A stretch of DNA of 64,000 nucleotides. It comes from Caldicellulosiruptor naganoensis (GTDB taxonomy: Bacteria > Bacillota > Thermoanaerobacteria > Caldicellulosiruptorales > Caldicellulosiruptoraceae). The stretch is taken from the NCBI RefSeq assembly GCF_026914285.1, contig NZ_CP113864.1:1147001-1211000 (forward strand), given 5' to 3'. Both the position numbers and the translations under genes were made by a program. The notes under the pieces were generated by a model, which ran no database searches, was not told where the DNA came from, and worked only from the letters and a program-made list of their open reading frames with translations. Numbering within the stretch: position 1 is the first letter of the stretch; each line of letters starts with the position of its first letter. Positions 55,241 to 64,000 of this stretch are shown piece by piece.

Positions 55241-56176
55241 TTGGATATTGTTTTCATGGGAACACCAGAGTTTGCGGTAAATATATTGCAGAAGTTAATT
55301 GAAGATCCTACATTTAACATAAGACTGGTGGTAACTCAGCCGGACAAGCCAGTGGGCAGAAAACAGATTCTAACTCCACCACCGGTCAAAGAGTTTGCAT
55401 TAAAATTTAATCTTAATGTAATTCAACCTGAGAAATTAAAAGGCAACCAAGAGTTTTTTGAAATCTTGAAAAAGATAAATCCAGATGTAATTGTAGTTGT
55501 GGCATATGGCAAAATACTTCCGAAGGAAGTTTTGCACATCCCCAGATATGGATGTATCAATGTTCATGCTTCACTTTTACCTGAATATAGAGGTGCTGCG
55601 CCAATTCAAAGGGCAATTATGGATGGGCAAAATTATACAGGCATTACAATTATGAAGATGGATGAAGAACTTGATACAGGAGATATTCTGCTTCAGGAAA
55701 AAATAGAAATAGAGAAAAATGATGATGTAATAACACTTTCTAACAAGCTTTCTGAGCTTGGTGGGAGACTTTTAATTAAAACTTTAAAAAATATTTCAAA
55801 TATTACACCAATTAAGCAAGACTCGACAAAAGCTACGTATGCTCCTCCAATTGAAAAAAGTGAGGGTCAGATTTCTTGGGATATGACTAATATAGAAATC
55901 TATAATAGATTTAGAGCTCTAAAAGGTTGGCCAGGTATATTTACCGCCTATAAAGGTAAACTCTTAAAAATCCATGACATGGAGATTGTAAATGAAAAGA
56001 AGATAGAAAATGTGCAAAATGGTACAGTTATAGAGATTGACGATAGTGGGATTGTGATCAAGGTGAAAGACGGTGCAATAAAGATAAAAGAACTTCAATT
56101 AGAAGGTGGCAGAAAAATAAGTGCAAAAGATTTTGTCAATGGGTATAAAATAAAAAGAGGTGATATTTTAAGGTAA
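55241..56176 (+). CDS. fmt: Methionyl-tRNA formyltransferase
   Basis: Fmt (311 residues) formylates initiator Met-tRNA. VFMGTPEFAVNILQ at the N-terminus, the catalytic region NVHASLLPEYRGAAPIQRAI and MDEELDTGDIL are typical; a C-terminal OB-fold follows. The start is TTG 55241, after GAAAGGAGAT. It follows def by 46 bases. Confidence 0.97.
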   Translation: MDIVFMGTPEFAVNILQKLIEDPTFNIRLVVTQPDKPVGRKQILTPPPVKEFALKFNLNVIQPEKLKGNQEFFEILKKINPDVIVVVAYGKILPKEVLHIPRYGCINVHASLLPEYRGAAPIQRAIMDGQNYTGITIMKMDEELDTGDILLQEKIEIEKNDDVITLSNKLSELGGRLLIKTLKNISNITPIKQDSTKATYAPPIEKSEGQISWDMTNIEIYNRFRALKGWPGIFTAYKGKLLKIHDMEIVNEKKIENVQNGTVIEIDDSGIVIKVKDGAIKIKELQLEGGRKISAKDFVNGYKIKRGDILR

Positions 56177-56195
56177 AAAGGGAGCGGGTTAGAAT

Positions 56196-56891
56196 ATGTT
56201 TTACTATTTTGACCCTATGTATTTGATTTTTGCAATTCCTGCATTTTTAATTTCAATATTTGCCCAGATAATGGTTCAATCTGCTTTTGCAAGATATTCG
56301 AAGATAAGAAGTTTTTCAGGGCTAACTGGTGCAGAGGTTGCAAAAAGTATTCTTTGGGCAAATGGTATTTATGATGTTAAGGTGGAATATGTTCCTGGTC
56401 TTTTGACAGACCATTATGATCCGCGCTTTAAAGTGCTGAGACTTTCAAGTGGTGTATTTGATTCTAATTCCATTGCGGCATTGGGCGTTGCCGCTCATGA
56501 AGCGGGACACGCTATACAGCACTACGAAAAATATCCATGGTTACGTTTAAGAAGTACGATGGTACCGGTTGTGAACATAGGTTCAAACCTTGCATTTCCG
56601 CTAATATTGATAGGGCTTTTGTTTAAAAATGGGGATATCTTTATAAATCTTGGAATACTTCTATTTTGCCTTTCAGTTTTGTTTACCTTGATTACTTTAC
56701 CAGTTGAGTTAAATGCAAGCAGAAAGGCTATTCAAGCTTTAAAGCTTGCTGGAGTAATTATGCCCTCTGAAGAACAGGGTGTAAAAAAGGTTTTAAATGC
56801 TGCAGCAATGACGTATGTTGCAGCTGTTGCGGTTGCAATACTTCAGCTTTTGTATTATTTAAGTTTAGTTCAAAGAAGAAGGGATGATTAA
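56196..56891 (+). CDS. Zinc metallopeptidase, YugP family
   Basis: A 231-residue membrane protein with the zinc motif AAHEAGHAIQHYEKYP (about 98-113). Hydrophobic helices lie at about 6-24, 127-160 and 200-222, and KVLRLSSGVFDSNSIAALGV precedes the motif. The family is annotated as a membrane-bound neutral zinc peptidase, but natural substrates are unknown. It lies between fmt and rsmB, a frequent location. Confidence 0.9.
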   Translation: MFYYFDPMYLIFAIPAFLISIFAQIMVQSAFARYSKIRSFSGLTGAEVAKSILWANGIYDVKVEYVPGLLTDHYDPRFKVLRLSSGVFDSNSIAALGVAAHEAGHAIQHYEKYPWLRLRSTMVPVVNIGSNLAFPLILIGLLFKNGDIFINLGILLFCLSVLFTLITLPVELNASRKAIQALKLAGVIMPSEEQGVKKVLNAAAMTYVAAVAVAILQLLYYLSLVQRRRDD

Positions 56892-56893
56892 AG

Positions 56894-58195
56894 ATTAATA
56901 CAAGAAAAGCTGCTTTTTTGGTCATTTCTGAAATTGAAAATAAAAAGAACATTAATGCAGATATTTTAATGGAGAAGTACCATCAAAGACTGAAAGACCC
57001 AAAAGACAGAAAACTCTTTGTTGAGCTTGTCCATGGAGTGTTGAGGTTTAAAAACCTTCTTGATTACTATATAAACTTTGTCGCAACAAAAGGCATAAAA
57101 GATAAAAAAATTCTAAACATTTTAAGAGTAGCGACATACGAGCTCATATTTCTTGACAAGATCCCCGAATATGCAACAGTCAGTGAGGCTTGTAATCTTG
57201 CTGAGAGTGTCAACAGACATCAAAAGGGTTTTGTCAATGCGGTTCTCAGAAACATGATTAGAAGAAAGGACGAAATAGAGAAAGCACTTGAGAGGATAAA
57301 GGAGACAAATTTGAAAGATTTTCTTTCTATAAAGCTTTCATATCCGAAGTTTTTGATTGAATATTTAGAACAATCTTATGGACTGGATAAAACTATAAGG
57401 ATTTTAGAATTCTTAAACACAAAACCATTGCAGAGTGTAAAAATAAATACAAAGAAGATAAGCAGAGAAGAATTTTTAAAAAAGCTTGAGGCTTATGGAT
57501 ATGAATATGATTTGCCCGAGCTAAATAGTGAGATTGTTTATATTCTTAGTGGCAATATAAAAGAAAGTGACCTTTACAAAGAAGGCTATTTTTATTTTCA
57601 AGACCTTGCCTCTTCGCTTATTGTAAAATGGAACAGAAACGATTTTGAAAATGCGAAGTCTGTGTTGGACCTCTGTGCAGCTCCAGGTGGAAAAACTTTT
57701 AACTGTGCGGAAGTAACAAAAGGTTTTGTTGTCTCATGTGATGTGAATAGGTCAAAGGTTGACCTTTTGAGAGAGAACTTATTGAGGCTTGGGTTTGACA
57801 ATGTTATACCTGCGGAATGCGATGCTACTGTTTTGAATGAAGATTTTATAGGCAAGTTTGATATCGTAATTGCAGACCTTCCATGTACTGGTTTTGGAAC
57901 AATTAGAAAAAAACCTGATATTAAATGGAATAAGACCCATGAAGATATAGAAAGTCTGCATGAGCTTCAAGTAAGAATGCTTGACAATGCTGCTAAATAT
58001 GTAAAAAACGGTGGTATAATATTTTACAGTACATGTACCCTTGGACATAGAGAAAATGAGGATACTGTATCAAGTTTTGTGGAAAGACATGAAGATTTTT
58101 CGGTGGTATATCAAAAGACTATTTTTCCTGATGAATATCAATGTGATGGATTTTTTATAGCAAAACTCAAGAAAGAGGGCAAGGTAGGAGTATGA
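56894..58195 (+). CDS. rsmB: 16S rRNA (cytosine-967-C5)-methyltransferase RsmB
   Basis: RsmB (about 433 residues) methylates C967 of 16S rRNA. The N-terminal NusB-like domain precedes the AdoMet-binding DLCAAPGGKTFNCAEV, DLPCTGFGTIRKKPDIKW and the catalytic STCTL. The conserved family start (NTRKAAFLVISEIE) lies upstream of the first standard in-frame start, TTG 56918. The frame is open only to 56888, so the natural start may be ATT 56894, preceded by GGGATGAT; this is an inference. It overlaps rlmN by four bases. Confidence 0.93.
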   Translation: MNTRKAAFLVISEIENKKNINADILMEKYHQRLKDPKDRKLFVELVHGVLRFKNLLDYYINFVATKGIKDKKILNILRVATYELIFLDKIPEYATVSEACNLAESVNRHQKGFVNAVLRNMIRRKDEIEKALERIKETNLKDFLSIKLSYPKFLIEYLEQSYGLDKTIRILEFLNTKPLQSVKINTKKISREEFLKKLEAYGYEYDLPELNSEIVYILSGNIKESDLYKEGYFYFQDLASSLIVKWNRNDFENAKSVLDLCAAPGGKTFNCAEVTKGFVVSCDVNRSKVDLLRENLLRLGFDNVIPAECDATVLNEDFIGKFDIVIADLPCTGFGTIRKKPDIKWNKTHEDIESLHELQVRMLDNAAKYVKNGGIIFYSTCTLGHRENEDTVSSFVERHEDFSVVYQKTIFPDEYQCDGFFIAKLKKEGKVGV

Positions 58196-59226
58196 AGAAG
58201 CTCATTAAAGATTTCACCTTAGACGAGCTCAAAAAGTGGGCAGAAGAAGTAGGTGAGAAACCTTTTCGTGCACATCAGCTTTTTGAATGGCTTTACAAGA
58301 AGAATGCAACAGATGTGAATGCTTTTACTAACATTCCGATTGAATTGCGAAAAAGAGTAGGAGAAGAGTTTGTTTTGAATTCTCTGAAGGTTGTAGAATA
58401 CCAAAGTGACGGTGAGAGTATAAAGTTTTTATTTGAGCTTGTTGATAAAAATGCTATTGAGTCTGTATTTTTGCCATATAGTTATGGCAATGCAATATGC
58501 ATTTCGACTCAGGTTGGCTGTAGAATGAACTGTGCGTTTTGTGCTTCGACAATCGGCGGAATGGTAAGAAATCTTTCCGCAGGTGAAATGGTAGACCAAA
58601 TAATCAATGTGGAGAATGTAACAAAAAAAAGAATATCTAATGTGGTTTTAATGGGAAGCGGAGAACCATTTGACAACATTGAAAATGTCTTTAAGTTTAT
58701 AGATATTATAAATACAAAAGAGGGGAAAAATATTGGTGCACGACATATAACAATTTCAACTGTTGGTATCGTAGAAGGAATTTACAGGCTTTCAGAGTAC
58801 CCAAAACAGGTAAACCTTGCAATTTCTCTTCATGCTCCAAACAACCAGCTGCGAGACAAACTTGTTCCAATAAATAGAAAATATCCTATTGAAGAGATAC
58901 TAAAAGCTGTTGACGACTATATAAGAAGGACAAATAGAAGAGTCACATTTGAATATGCCTTAATAGAGGATATAAACGACTCAATCGAATGTGCAAAAGA
59001 ACTTGCAAAAATATTATCAGGAAGGCTTATTCATGTTAATTTAATTCCTATAAATCCGGTATATGGAAAAGAATTTAAAAGACCGTCGCGGGAGAGAATA
59101 AGAGATTTTTATAATACCCTTGAATCAGCTGGTATTCAAGTAACAATCAGAAGAGAATTAGGAAATAGTATTGATGCAGCGTGTGGTCAATTGCGAGCAC
59201 GCCACTACAATATATTTGATAAATAG
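58192..59226 (+). CDS. rlmN: Dual-specificity rRNA/tRNA adenine-C2 methyltransferase RlmN
   Basis: RlmN (344 residues) is a radical SAM enzyme methylating A2503 of 23S rRNA and A37 of some tRNAs. The cluster motif CRMNCAFC (about 112-119) and VLMGSGEPFDN are present, and the C-terminal segment has the conserved Cys (AACGQLRA). The start is four bases inside rsmB, and the stop is followed at once by the prpC binding site. Confidence 0.97.
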   Translation: MKKLIKDFTLDELKKWAEEVGEKPFRAHQLFEWLYKKNATDVNAFTNIPIELRKRVGEEFVLNSLKVVEYQSDGESIKFLFELVDKNAIESVFLPYSYGNAICISTQVGCRMNCAFCASTIGGMVRNLSAGEMVDQIINVENVTKKRISNVVLMGSGEPFDNIENVFKFIDIINTKEGKNIGARHITISTVGIVEGIYRLSEYPKQVNLAISLHAPNNQLRDKLVPINRKYPIEEILKAVDDYIRRTNRRVTFEYALIEDINDSIECAKELAKILSGRLIHVNLIPINPVYGKEFKRPSRERIRDFYNTLESAGIQVTIRRELGNSIDAACGQLRARHYNIFDK

Positions 59227-59238
59227 GAGATGAAGTGC

Positions 59239-59982
59239 GTGAACGTGAAGTACATTGCACTCTCAGAAACGGGAAGCGTAAGAACAAACAATGAGGATTA
59301 CTATTTAGTGTTTAAGACGAAGGATGATAGCTTTACTCTTTTTCTAATTGCAGATGGAATGGGAGGACATAGTGCTGGTGAGATTGCAAGCAGTTTTGCT
59401 TGTAAGTATGTTCTTGAGTATCTGTTAGTGAATCTAAAAAGATTAAATGAAATAGCAGAGCAAGTTATAAGAGAAGCTTATTCTTATGCAAACCAAAAGA
59501 TAGTTGAACTTCAGATGGAAAACCCTCTGTGGTTTGGAATGGGCACTACATTAGCCGGGGTATTTGTTCTAAAAGAGAAGGTAATTATTAGTAATGTAGG
59601 TGATTCAAGGGTTTATTTTATTAATCAAGATAAGATGCTCCAAATCACAGAAGACCATTCCTTAGTTTATGAAATGTACAAAAATGGTAAGATTACAAAA
59701 GAAGAAATTTATACCCATCCACAGAAAAATATAATTACACGGGCAATTGGCATAGGGAAAGAGGTAGATGTAGATGTATATGAACTTAAACCTCAAGAAT
59801 TAGGGGAAAGGTGGTACATTTTGCTCTGTACAGATGGACTTACTAACATGGTTTCAGAGTCCTACATAAAAGAGGCTTTTGAGAAAACTTCATTTGAACA
59901 GATAGGCAAAGTTTTGGTTGAAAAGGCGCTTGAAAATGGTGGGATTGACAATATAACAGTACTTTATTTTACCACCCAGTAA
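59239..59982 (+). CDS. prpC: Stp1/PrpC family PP2C protein phosphatase
   Basis: A 247-residue PP2C-type phosphatase that removes phosphate from targets of the adjacent PASTA kinase. The metal-binding motifs NNEDYYLV, ADGMGGHSAGE, GDSRVYF and GGIDNIT are all there. GTG 59239 is chosen because TAGGAGA lies just before it; an ATG at 59230 is too close to that site. It precedes prkC by about 40 bases. Confidence 0.95.
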   Translation: MNVKYIALSETGSVRTNNEDYYLVFKTKDDSFTLFLIADGMGGHSAGEIASSFACKYVLEYLLVNLKRLNEIAEQVIREAYSYANQKIVELQMENPLWFGMGTTLAGVFVLKEKVIISNVGDSRVYFINQDKMLQITEDHSLVYEMYKNGKITKEEIYTHPQKNIITRAIGIGKEVDVDVYELKPQELGERWYILLCTDGLTNMVSESYIKEAFEKTSFEQIGKVLVEKALENGGIDNITVLYFTTQ

Positions 59983-60024
59983 GAAAGAAGTTTAAAGAAT
60001 TTTTTAAGAAGGTGATGGGTCAAA

Positions 60025-61908
60025 ATGGATGATTTTGTTATAGGCAATAGATACAGTGTCATTGAGAAATTGGGAAGCGGTGGAATGTCTGTTGTATACA
60101 AAGCGAAGGATAAGATTCTCAACAGATATGTTGCTATAAAAGTATTGAGAAGCGAATTTGCAAGTGATGAGGAATTTTTGACAAGGTTTAGAACTGAAGC
60201 TTTAGCTGCTGCTTCGCTTTCACATCCAAACATTGTCTCTATTTATGATGTTGGTGAACAAGAAGGTATGCACTACATAGTAATGGAATATGTAAATGGA
60301 AAGACTCTTAAAGAGTTTATGAAAGAAGTAGGGAGAGTTAGCACAAAAGATGCAGTGACAATTGCAATACAGGTTTTAAGAGCGCTTGACCATGCACACA
60401 AAAAAGGAATTGTCCACAGAGATATAAAGCCACAAAATATTCTAATTGACGAAAATGGGATAGTTAAAGTAACAGATTTTGGTATAGCGCGTGCTGTTTC
60501 AACTGGTACAATCATAAATACAAACTTGACAATTGGCTCTGTACACTATTTTTCACCAGAGCAAGCAAGAGGTGGGTATGTAGACAATAGGTCTGATTTG
60601 TATTCACTTGGAGTTGTATTGTATGAGATGGTAACAGGTGTTTTACCATTTGATGGTGACACACCTATATCAATTGCTCTAAAACACTTACAAGAGCAGC
60701 CAATTCGTCCAACACTTTATAATCCAGATATTCCCCGAAGTTTAGAGGCAATTATCTTAAAGGCTCTGCAAAAGGATGTGCTTTTAAGATACCAATCTGC
60801 TATGGAGATGATACAAGACTTAAAAAATTCATTAATTGATCCTGAGGGTGATTTTGTAAAGATTGAGACTCATGAAAATGCTGCAACAAAGCAATTTCAG
60901 TTTGAACAATTAAAAACTAAGGATTTGATGAAAGAGCCTGAGAAAAAACAAAAAGCAACCAAAAAAGATTGGATATATGTTGTAGCTGGTATTTTAACTG
61001 CTTTAGTTATTGTTGCAATTGGCTGGCTTGTATTTTATAATGCTATTGGAAAGAGCTTAACACCTCCAGAAGACGACATTACCATACCGGACCTTGTAGG
61101 TTATTCAGTAGAAGATGCAAAAAGCAAATTAGATGAGCTTGGACTAAAGTTTACAATAGTTGAGCAAAATGACCAATCTGAAAAGGGCACAGTTATAAAC
61201 CAAGAACCAGCTGCAGGTATCAAAGTCAAGAAAGATACAACTGTAAAACTTATAGTTAGCAAAGGACCAGAAATGGTCCGTGTACCAGATGTTGTTGGAC
61301 AGAATGTGAAAGATGCAGAGATTGATTTGAACAATGTGGGACTTAATGTAGAGATAAAAAGAGATTATTCTGATAAACCTGTTGACACTGTTATCTCTCA
61401 ACAGCCTGCTGCAAATGAGTTTATTGAAAAAAATGGGACAGTAGTGCTAACAGTAAGCATAGGACCTAAAATTGAGAAAGTACCTGTACCTGATATTACT
61501 AATATGGATATAGCTTCGGCAAAAGAACTTTTACAGAAAGCAGGTTTAAATGTGGGGAATATCACGTATAAAGAGGTAACTGACAAGGAATCTGGAGTTG
61601 TTTTAGATCAGTTGCCTGCTGCAAATACTGTTGTTGAGAAAGGTAGCAGCGTTGATTTAATAGTTGCCAAAAAGGTTGAACTAAAAAACACTGCCAAGAT
61701 TGTTATTAAAACAGTCATCCTGCCTTCTGATTTGAGTGAAGCGAATGTAAAAATTGTTGTTGTTTCGAACAACAATGAGAGTATTGTATTTGATAGAGTT
61801 GTTAGAAGAGAAGAAACTCCTCTACAGGTGAAAGTGCCAATAACAGGTCCTTCAACTATTAGAATGTATATCAATGATCAACTTTCATCGGAGGAGATGG
61901 TAGAATAG
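60025..61908 (+). CDS. prkC: Serine/threonine protein kinase PrkC with PASTA domains
   Basis: PrkC (627 residues) is a membrane kinase sensing cell-wall fragments. The kinase domain (about 10-270) has GSGGMSVVYKA, VAIKVL, IVHRDIKPQNIL and DFGIARA. A membrane helix (about 313-335) follows, then three PASTA domains (IPDLVGYSVEDAKSKL, VPDVVGQNVKDAEIDL and VPDITNMDIASAKELL) and a short C-terminal domain. The prpC-prkC-rsgA-rpe order is conserved. In sporulators PrkC also promotes germination; here a wall-signalling role is more likely. Confidence 0.97.
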   Translation: MDDFVIGNRYSVIEKLGSGGMSVVYKAKDKILNRYVAIKVLRSEFASDEEFLTRFRTEALAAASLSHPNIVSIYDVGEQEGMHYIVMEYVNGKTLKEFMKEVGRVSTKDAVTIAIQVLRALDHAHKKGIVHRDIKPQNILIDENGIVKVTDFGIARAVSTGTIINTNLTIGSVHYFSPEQARGGYVDNRSDLYSLGVVLYEMVTGVLPFDGDTPISIALKHLQEQPIRPTLYNPDIPRSLEAIILKALQKDVLLRYQSAMEMIQDLKNSLIDPEGDFVKIETHENAATKQFQFEQLKTKDLMKEPEKKQKATKKDWIYVVAGILTALVIVAIGWLVFYNAIGKSLTPPEDDITIPDLVGYSVEDAKSKLDELGLKFTIVEQNDQSEKGTVINQEPAAGIKVKKDTTVKLIVSKGPEMVRVPDVVGQNVKDAEIDLNNVGLNVEIKRDYSDKPVDTVISQQPAANEFIEKNGTVVLTVSIGPKIEKVPVPDITNMDIASAKELLQKAGLNVGNITYKEVTDKESGVVLDQLPAANTVVEKGSSVDLIVAKKVELKNTAKIVIKTVILPSDLSEANVKIVVVSNNNESIVFDRVVRREETPLQVKVPITGPSTIRMYINDQLSSEEMVE

Positions 61909-61910
61909 CC

Positions 61911-62783
61911 ATGGAGATAAGTGGTGTGATTGTAAAGGCAATTGCTGGTTTTTACTATGTATATGACCATAATGGGAATATTTACGAATGCAGAGCACGA
62001 GGAGTATTTAGGAAAGAAGAGATAACACCACTTGTTGGTGACCATGTAACAATCGTAGAAAAAGCAAAAGGTGCTTATGTTATAGATAAAATTCATCCAC
62101 GGAGAAACCAGCTTATAAGACCGCCGATTGCAAATGTGGATATTGCAATTGTGGTAGTAGCTTCAGTTTCCCCTGAGGTTTCGTTCATTGCACTTGACAA
62201 ATTACTTGTAAATGTTTTAAAAGAAAAAGTAAAACCTCTTATCTGTGTTAATAAGATTGACCTTGACAATGGCAAAACATTTGAAATTATAAAAAACCAA
62301 TATAGTGTATTTGACGTAATAGGAGTGTCTGCAAAAACAGGAGAGGGTATTGAAGAGTTGAAACAGTATATCAAAGGTAAGATATCAGTTTTTGCTGGAC
62401 AGTCAGGCGTAGGAAAGACCTCTATCTTGAACTGCCTAATACCAGGTTTGAATCTTAAAGTTGGAGAGATCTCCAAAAAGATTGAAAGAGGAAGACATAC
62501 AACAAGGGTTGTTGAGCTTTTGCGAGCAGCCGAAGACACATATATAGCGGACACACCAGGCTTTAGTTCAATTGAGATTATAGGAATGCTCAGAGATGAA
62601 CTAAAATACTACTATCCGGAGTTCTATGATTATGAAAACTGTAAGTTTCCGGGGTGTAATCATATCTTTGAGCCAGAATGCGGAGTAAAGGCAGCTGTAA
62701 ATGAAAAAAAGATAAATTTTGAAAGATATGAGCGCTACAAGGAAATATTTATGCAACTTCCCGCACAAAAAGAGTATGATTAA
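61911..62783 (+). CDS. rsgA: Ribosome small-subunit-dependent GTPase A
   Basis: RsgA (290 residues) is a circularly permuted GTPase that checks late 30S maturation. An N-terminal OB-fold (1-70) is followed by CVNKIDL (G4), GQSGVGKTSILN (G1) and DTPGFSS (G3) in permuted order. The C-terminal zinc motif is CKFPGCNHIFEPEC. It starts two bases after the prkC stop. Confidence 0.97.
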   Translation: MEISGVIVKAIAGFYYVYDHNGNIYECRARGVFRKEEITPLVGDHVTIVEKAKGAYVIDKIHPRRNQLIRPPIANVDIAIVVVASVSPEVSFIALDKLLVNVLKEKVKPLICVNKIDLDNGKTFEIIKNQYSVFDVIGVSAKTGEGIEELKQYIKGKISVFAGQSGVGKTSILNCLIPGLNLKVGEISKKIERGRHTTRVVELLRAAEDTYIADTPGFSSIEIIGMLRDELKYYYPEFYDYENCKFPGCNHIFEPECGVKAAVNEKKINFERYERYKEIFMQLPAQKEYD

Positions 62784-62828
62784 AAACTCAGAAGCAATAC
62801 ATTGGATTTAAAAGGGAGGATTTTTAAA

Positions 62829-63497
62829 TTGTTCATAAAACTTGCACCATCAATTTTGTCGGCTGATTTTTCGGATTTGAAGAATGAGGTCAAAAAACTT
62901 GAAAAAAGTGGAGCTGATTTAGTACACATAGATGTTATGGACGGGTGTTTTGTTGAAAATATCACAATTGGTGCTCCGGTTATAAAGTCTTTACGGAAGA
63001 ACACTAATCTTTTTTTTGACGTTCATTTGATGGTAATAAATCCTGAGAAACACATTGAGAAGTTTATAGAAAGTGGAGCAGATAATATTACAGTCCATGC
63101 AGAAACCACATATCACTTGGATGCTTTATTGAATAGGATTAAGAGCTTTGGCAAGAAAGCAAGTGTTGCAATAAATCCTGCAACACCAATTTGTCTTATA
63201 GAAAATGTGCTTGGGGTAGTTGATATGGTCTTAGTTATGACTGTAAATCCCGGCTGGGGTGGACAGAAGTTTATTCACTATACTTTAGAAAAGATTCGGA
63301 ATTTGTCTGAGTTGAGAACAAAGAAAGGTTATGATTTTGAGATAGAAGTTGATGGTGGTATAAATGAGCAAACAGTTATAGAATGTGTCAAGGCGGGAGC
63401 AAATGTAATTGTTGCTGGATCGTATGTATTTGAAAATGAAGATATAGAAAGAGCGATAAAAAAATTAAAGGAATCAGTCGAAAAATTGAACAAATAA
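62829..63497 (+). CDS. rpe: Ribulose-phosphate 3-epimerase
   Basis: Rpe (222 residues) interconverts ribulose 5-phosphate and xylulose 5-phosphate in the pentose phosphate pathway. The TIM-barrel start LAPSILSADFSDLKNEVKKL, the metal site HIDVMDG, and VNPGWGGQKF and EVDGGIN are conserved. TTG 62829 follows GGGAGGA; a longer frame from 62802 contains that binding site. It ends the prpC-prkC-rsgA-rpe unit. Confidence 0.95.
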   Translation: MFIKLAPSILSADFSDLKNEVKKLEKSGADLVHIDVMDGCFVENITIGAPVIKSLRKNTNLFFDVHLMVINPEKHIEKFIESGADNITVHAETTYHLDALLNRIKSFGKKASVAINPATPICLIENVLGVVDMVLVMTVNPGWGGQKFIHYTLEKIRNLSELRTKKGYDFEIEVDGGINEQTVIECVKAGANVIVAGSYVFENEDIERAIKKLKESVEKLNK

Positions 63498-63510
63498 TTT
63501 TTTATGGTTC

Positions 63511-63539
63511 TTGTTAAAATAGATTTAAAATGGTATAAT
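63511..63539 (+). promoter_or_regulatory. Promoter upstream of rimP
   Basis: TTGTTA (63511-63516), 17 bases, TATAAT (63534-63539). Confidence 0.65.
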
Positions 63540-63577
63540 ATATGTAATCAATTTTGTTGACATAAAGTGAATGAGCA

Positions 63578-63602
63578 AAAGAGTGGGTGTCCCCCACTCT
63601 TT
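63578..63602 (+). other. Hairpin in the rimP leader
   Basis: AAAGAGTGGG (63578-63587) pairs perfectly with CCCACTCTTT (63593-63602). It lies between the promoter and the rimP start; no long T-run follows, so an RNA structure or weak attenuator is more likely than a full terminator. Confidence 0.6.
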
Positions 63603-63648
63603 AATGTTGTTAAGAGAAAAATTTTTCATGTGAAAGGAATGATTAAGT

Positions 63649-64000
63649 GTGTCAAAGATAGTTAAAAGAGTAGAAGAACTTGTAAAGCCTATTTTGGAGA
63701 AATATGGTTTTGACTTGGTAGATATTGAATTTAAAAAAGAAGGTAAAAGTTATTTTTTGAGAGTTTATATAGACAAGCCTGGTGGAATTACAATTGACGA
63801 TTGTCAGCTTGTAAGCGAAGAATTGTCTAATAAATTAGATATTGTTGATCCTATTCCTTTTAGTTATTATTTAGAAGTTTCATCACCAGGAGTTGACAGA
63901 CCACTTGTAAATGAAAAAGATTTTATAAGGAATAAAGGGAGATTAGTTGATGTTTTTCTTAAACAGCCTTTTATGAAGACTACCAAGCTCACAGGAGAGC
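63649..64000 (+). CDS. rimP: Ribosome maturation factor RimP, partial at window end
   Basis: RimP assists 30S assembly. The first 117 residues are present: ILEKYGFDLVDIEFKKEGKS, YFLRVYIDKPGGITIDDCQL, VSEELSNKLD and EVSSPGVDRPL are family landmarks. It starts at GTG 63649 after GAAAGGAAT. It is cut by the end of the window; the usual neighbour nusA would follow. Confidence 0.95.
   Translation, partial: MSKIVKRVEELVKPILEKYGFDLVDIEFKKEGKSYFLRVYIDKPGGITIDDCQLVSEELSNKLDIVDPIPFSYYLEVSSPGVDRPLVNEKDFIRNKGRLVDVFLKQPFMKTTKLTGE

Noticed and set aside
63541-63602. A second promoter at TTGACA 63557 before rimP
   Set aside because: No -10 element lies at 16-18 bases; the TTGTTA/TATAAT pair upstream fits better.

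Overview
This is a low-GC Bacillota (clostridial) chromosome segment. The gene order (ylxM-ffh-rpsP-khpA-rimM-trmD-rplS-rbgA-rnhB; recA-recX-rny-ymdB; asp23-amaP-nusB-xseAB-ispA; yicC-remA-gmk-rpoZ-coaBC-priA-def-fmt-rsmB-rlmN-prpC-prkC-rsgA-rpe) and the K/E/I-rich proteins suggest a thermophilic anaerobe close to Caldicellulosiruptor, a genus described as non-spore-forming. The genus is an inference; the phylum is well supported.

Layout. 1-3617: an ABC transporter pair whose permease gene is split by a complete IS1634-type element (239-2220) flanked by a perfect 111-bp target duplication. 3646-11360: SRP, ribosome maturation and tRNA-modification genes, including an L19 leader RNA. 11382-13482: a deleted flavin reductase, a broken dpaA and an intact dpaB (dipicolinate synthase). 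13596-25851: ftsK/spoIIIE, radical SAM enzymes, folD, pgsA, cinA, recA (with a LexA-type operator), recX, rny, ymdB. 25998-30685: the whole spoIIIA locus in order AA to AH, of which only AB and AD remain open. 30779-34950: asp23/amaP/DUF2273, nusB, xseAB, prenyl transferase. 34990-35347: RNase P RNA. 35411-37923: minus-strand MFS transporter, spoVT and a small coiled-coil gene. 38033-44984: a second decay zone (iorA, iorB remnant, paaK-like ligase, DUF421, CoA-binding protein) with a few intact genes of unknown role. 45039-49103: tRNA-Thr(CGU), a DUF89 gene and a minus-strand HyuA-like/deacetylase pair. 49249-64000: a long housekeeping run ending in a partial rimP.

Main message. About 45 housekeeping genes are uninterrupted, whereas lesions (frameshifts, nonsense codons, internal deletions) fall almost only in sporulation genes (spoIIIAA, AC, AE, AF, AG, AH, dpaA) and in one amino-acid/aryl-CoA catabolic cluster. 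That distribution argues for real, fairly recent loss of function rather than sequencing error. SpoVT, DpaB, SpoIIIAB and SpoIIIAD stay intact. The most distinctive single structure is the insertion sequence with its 111-bp target duplication.
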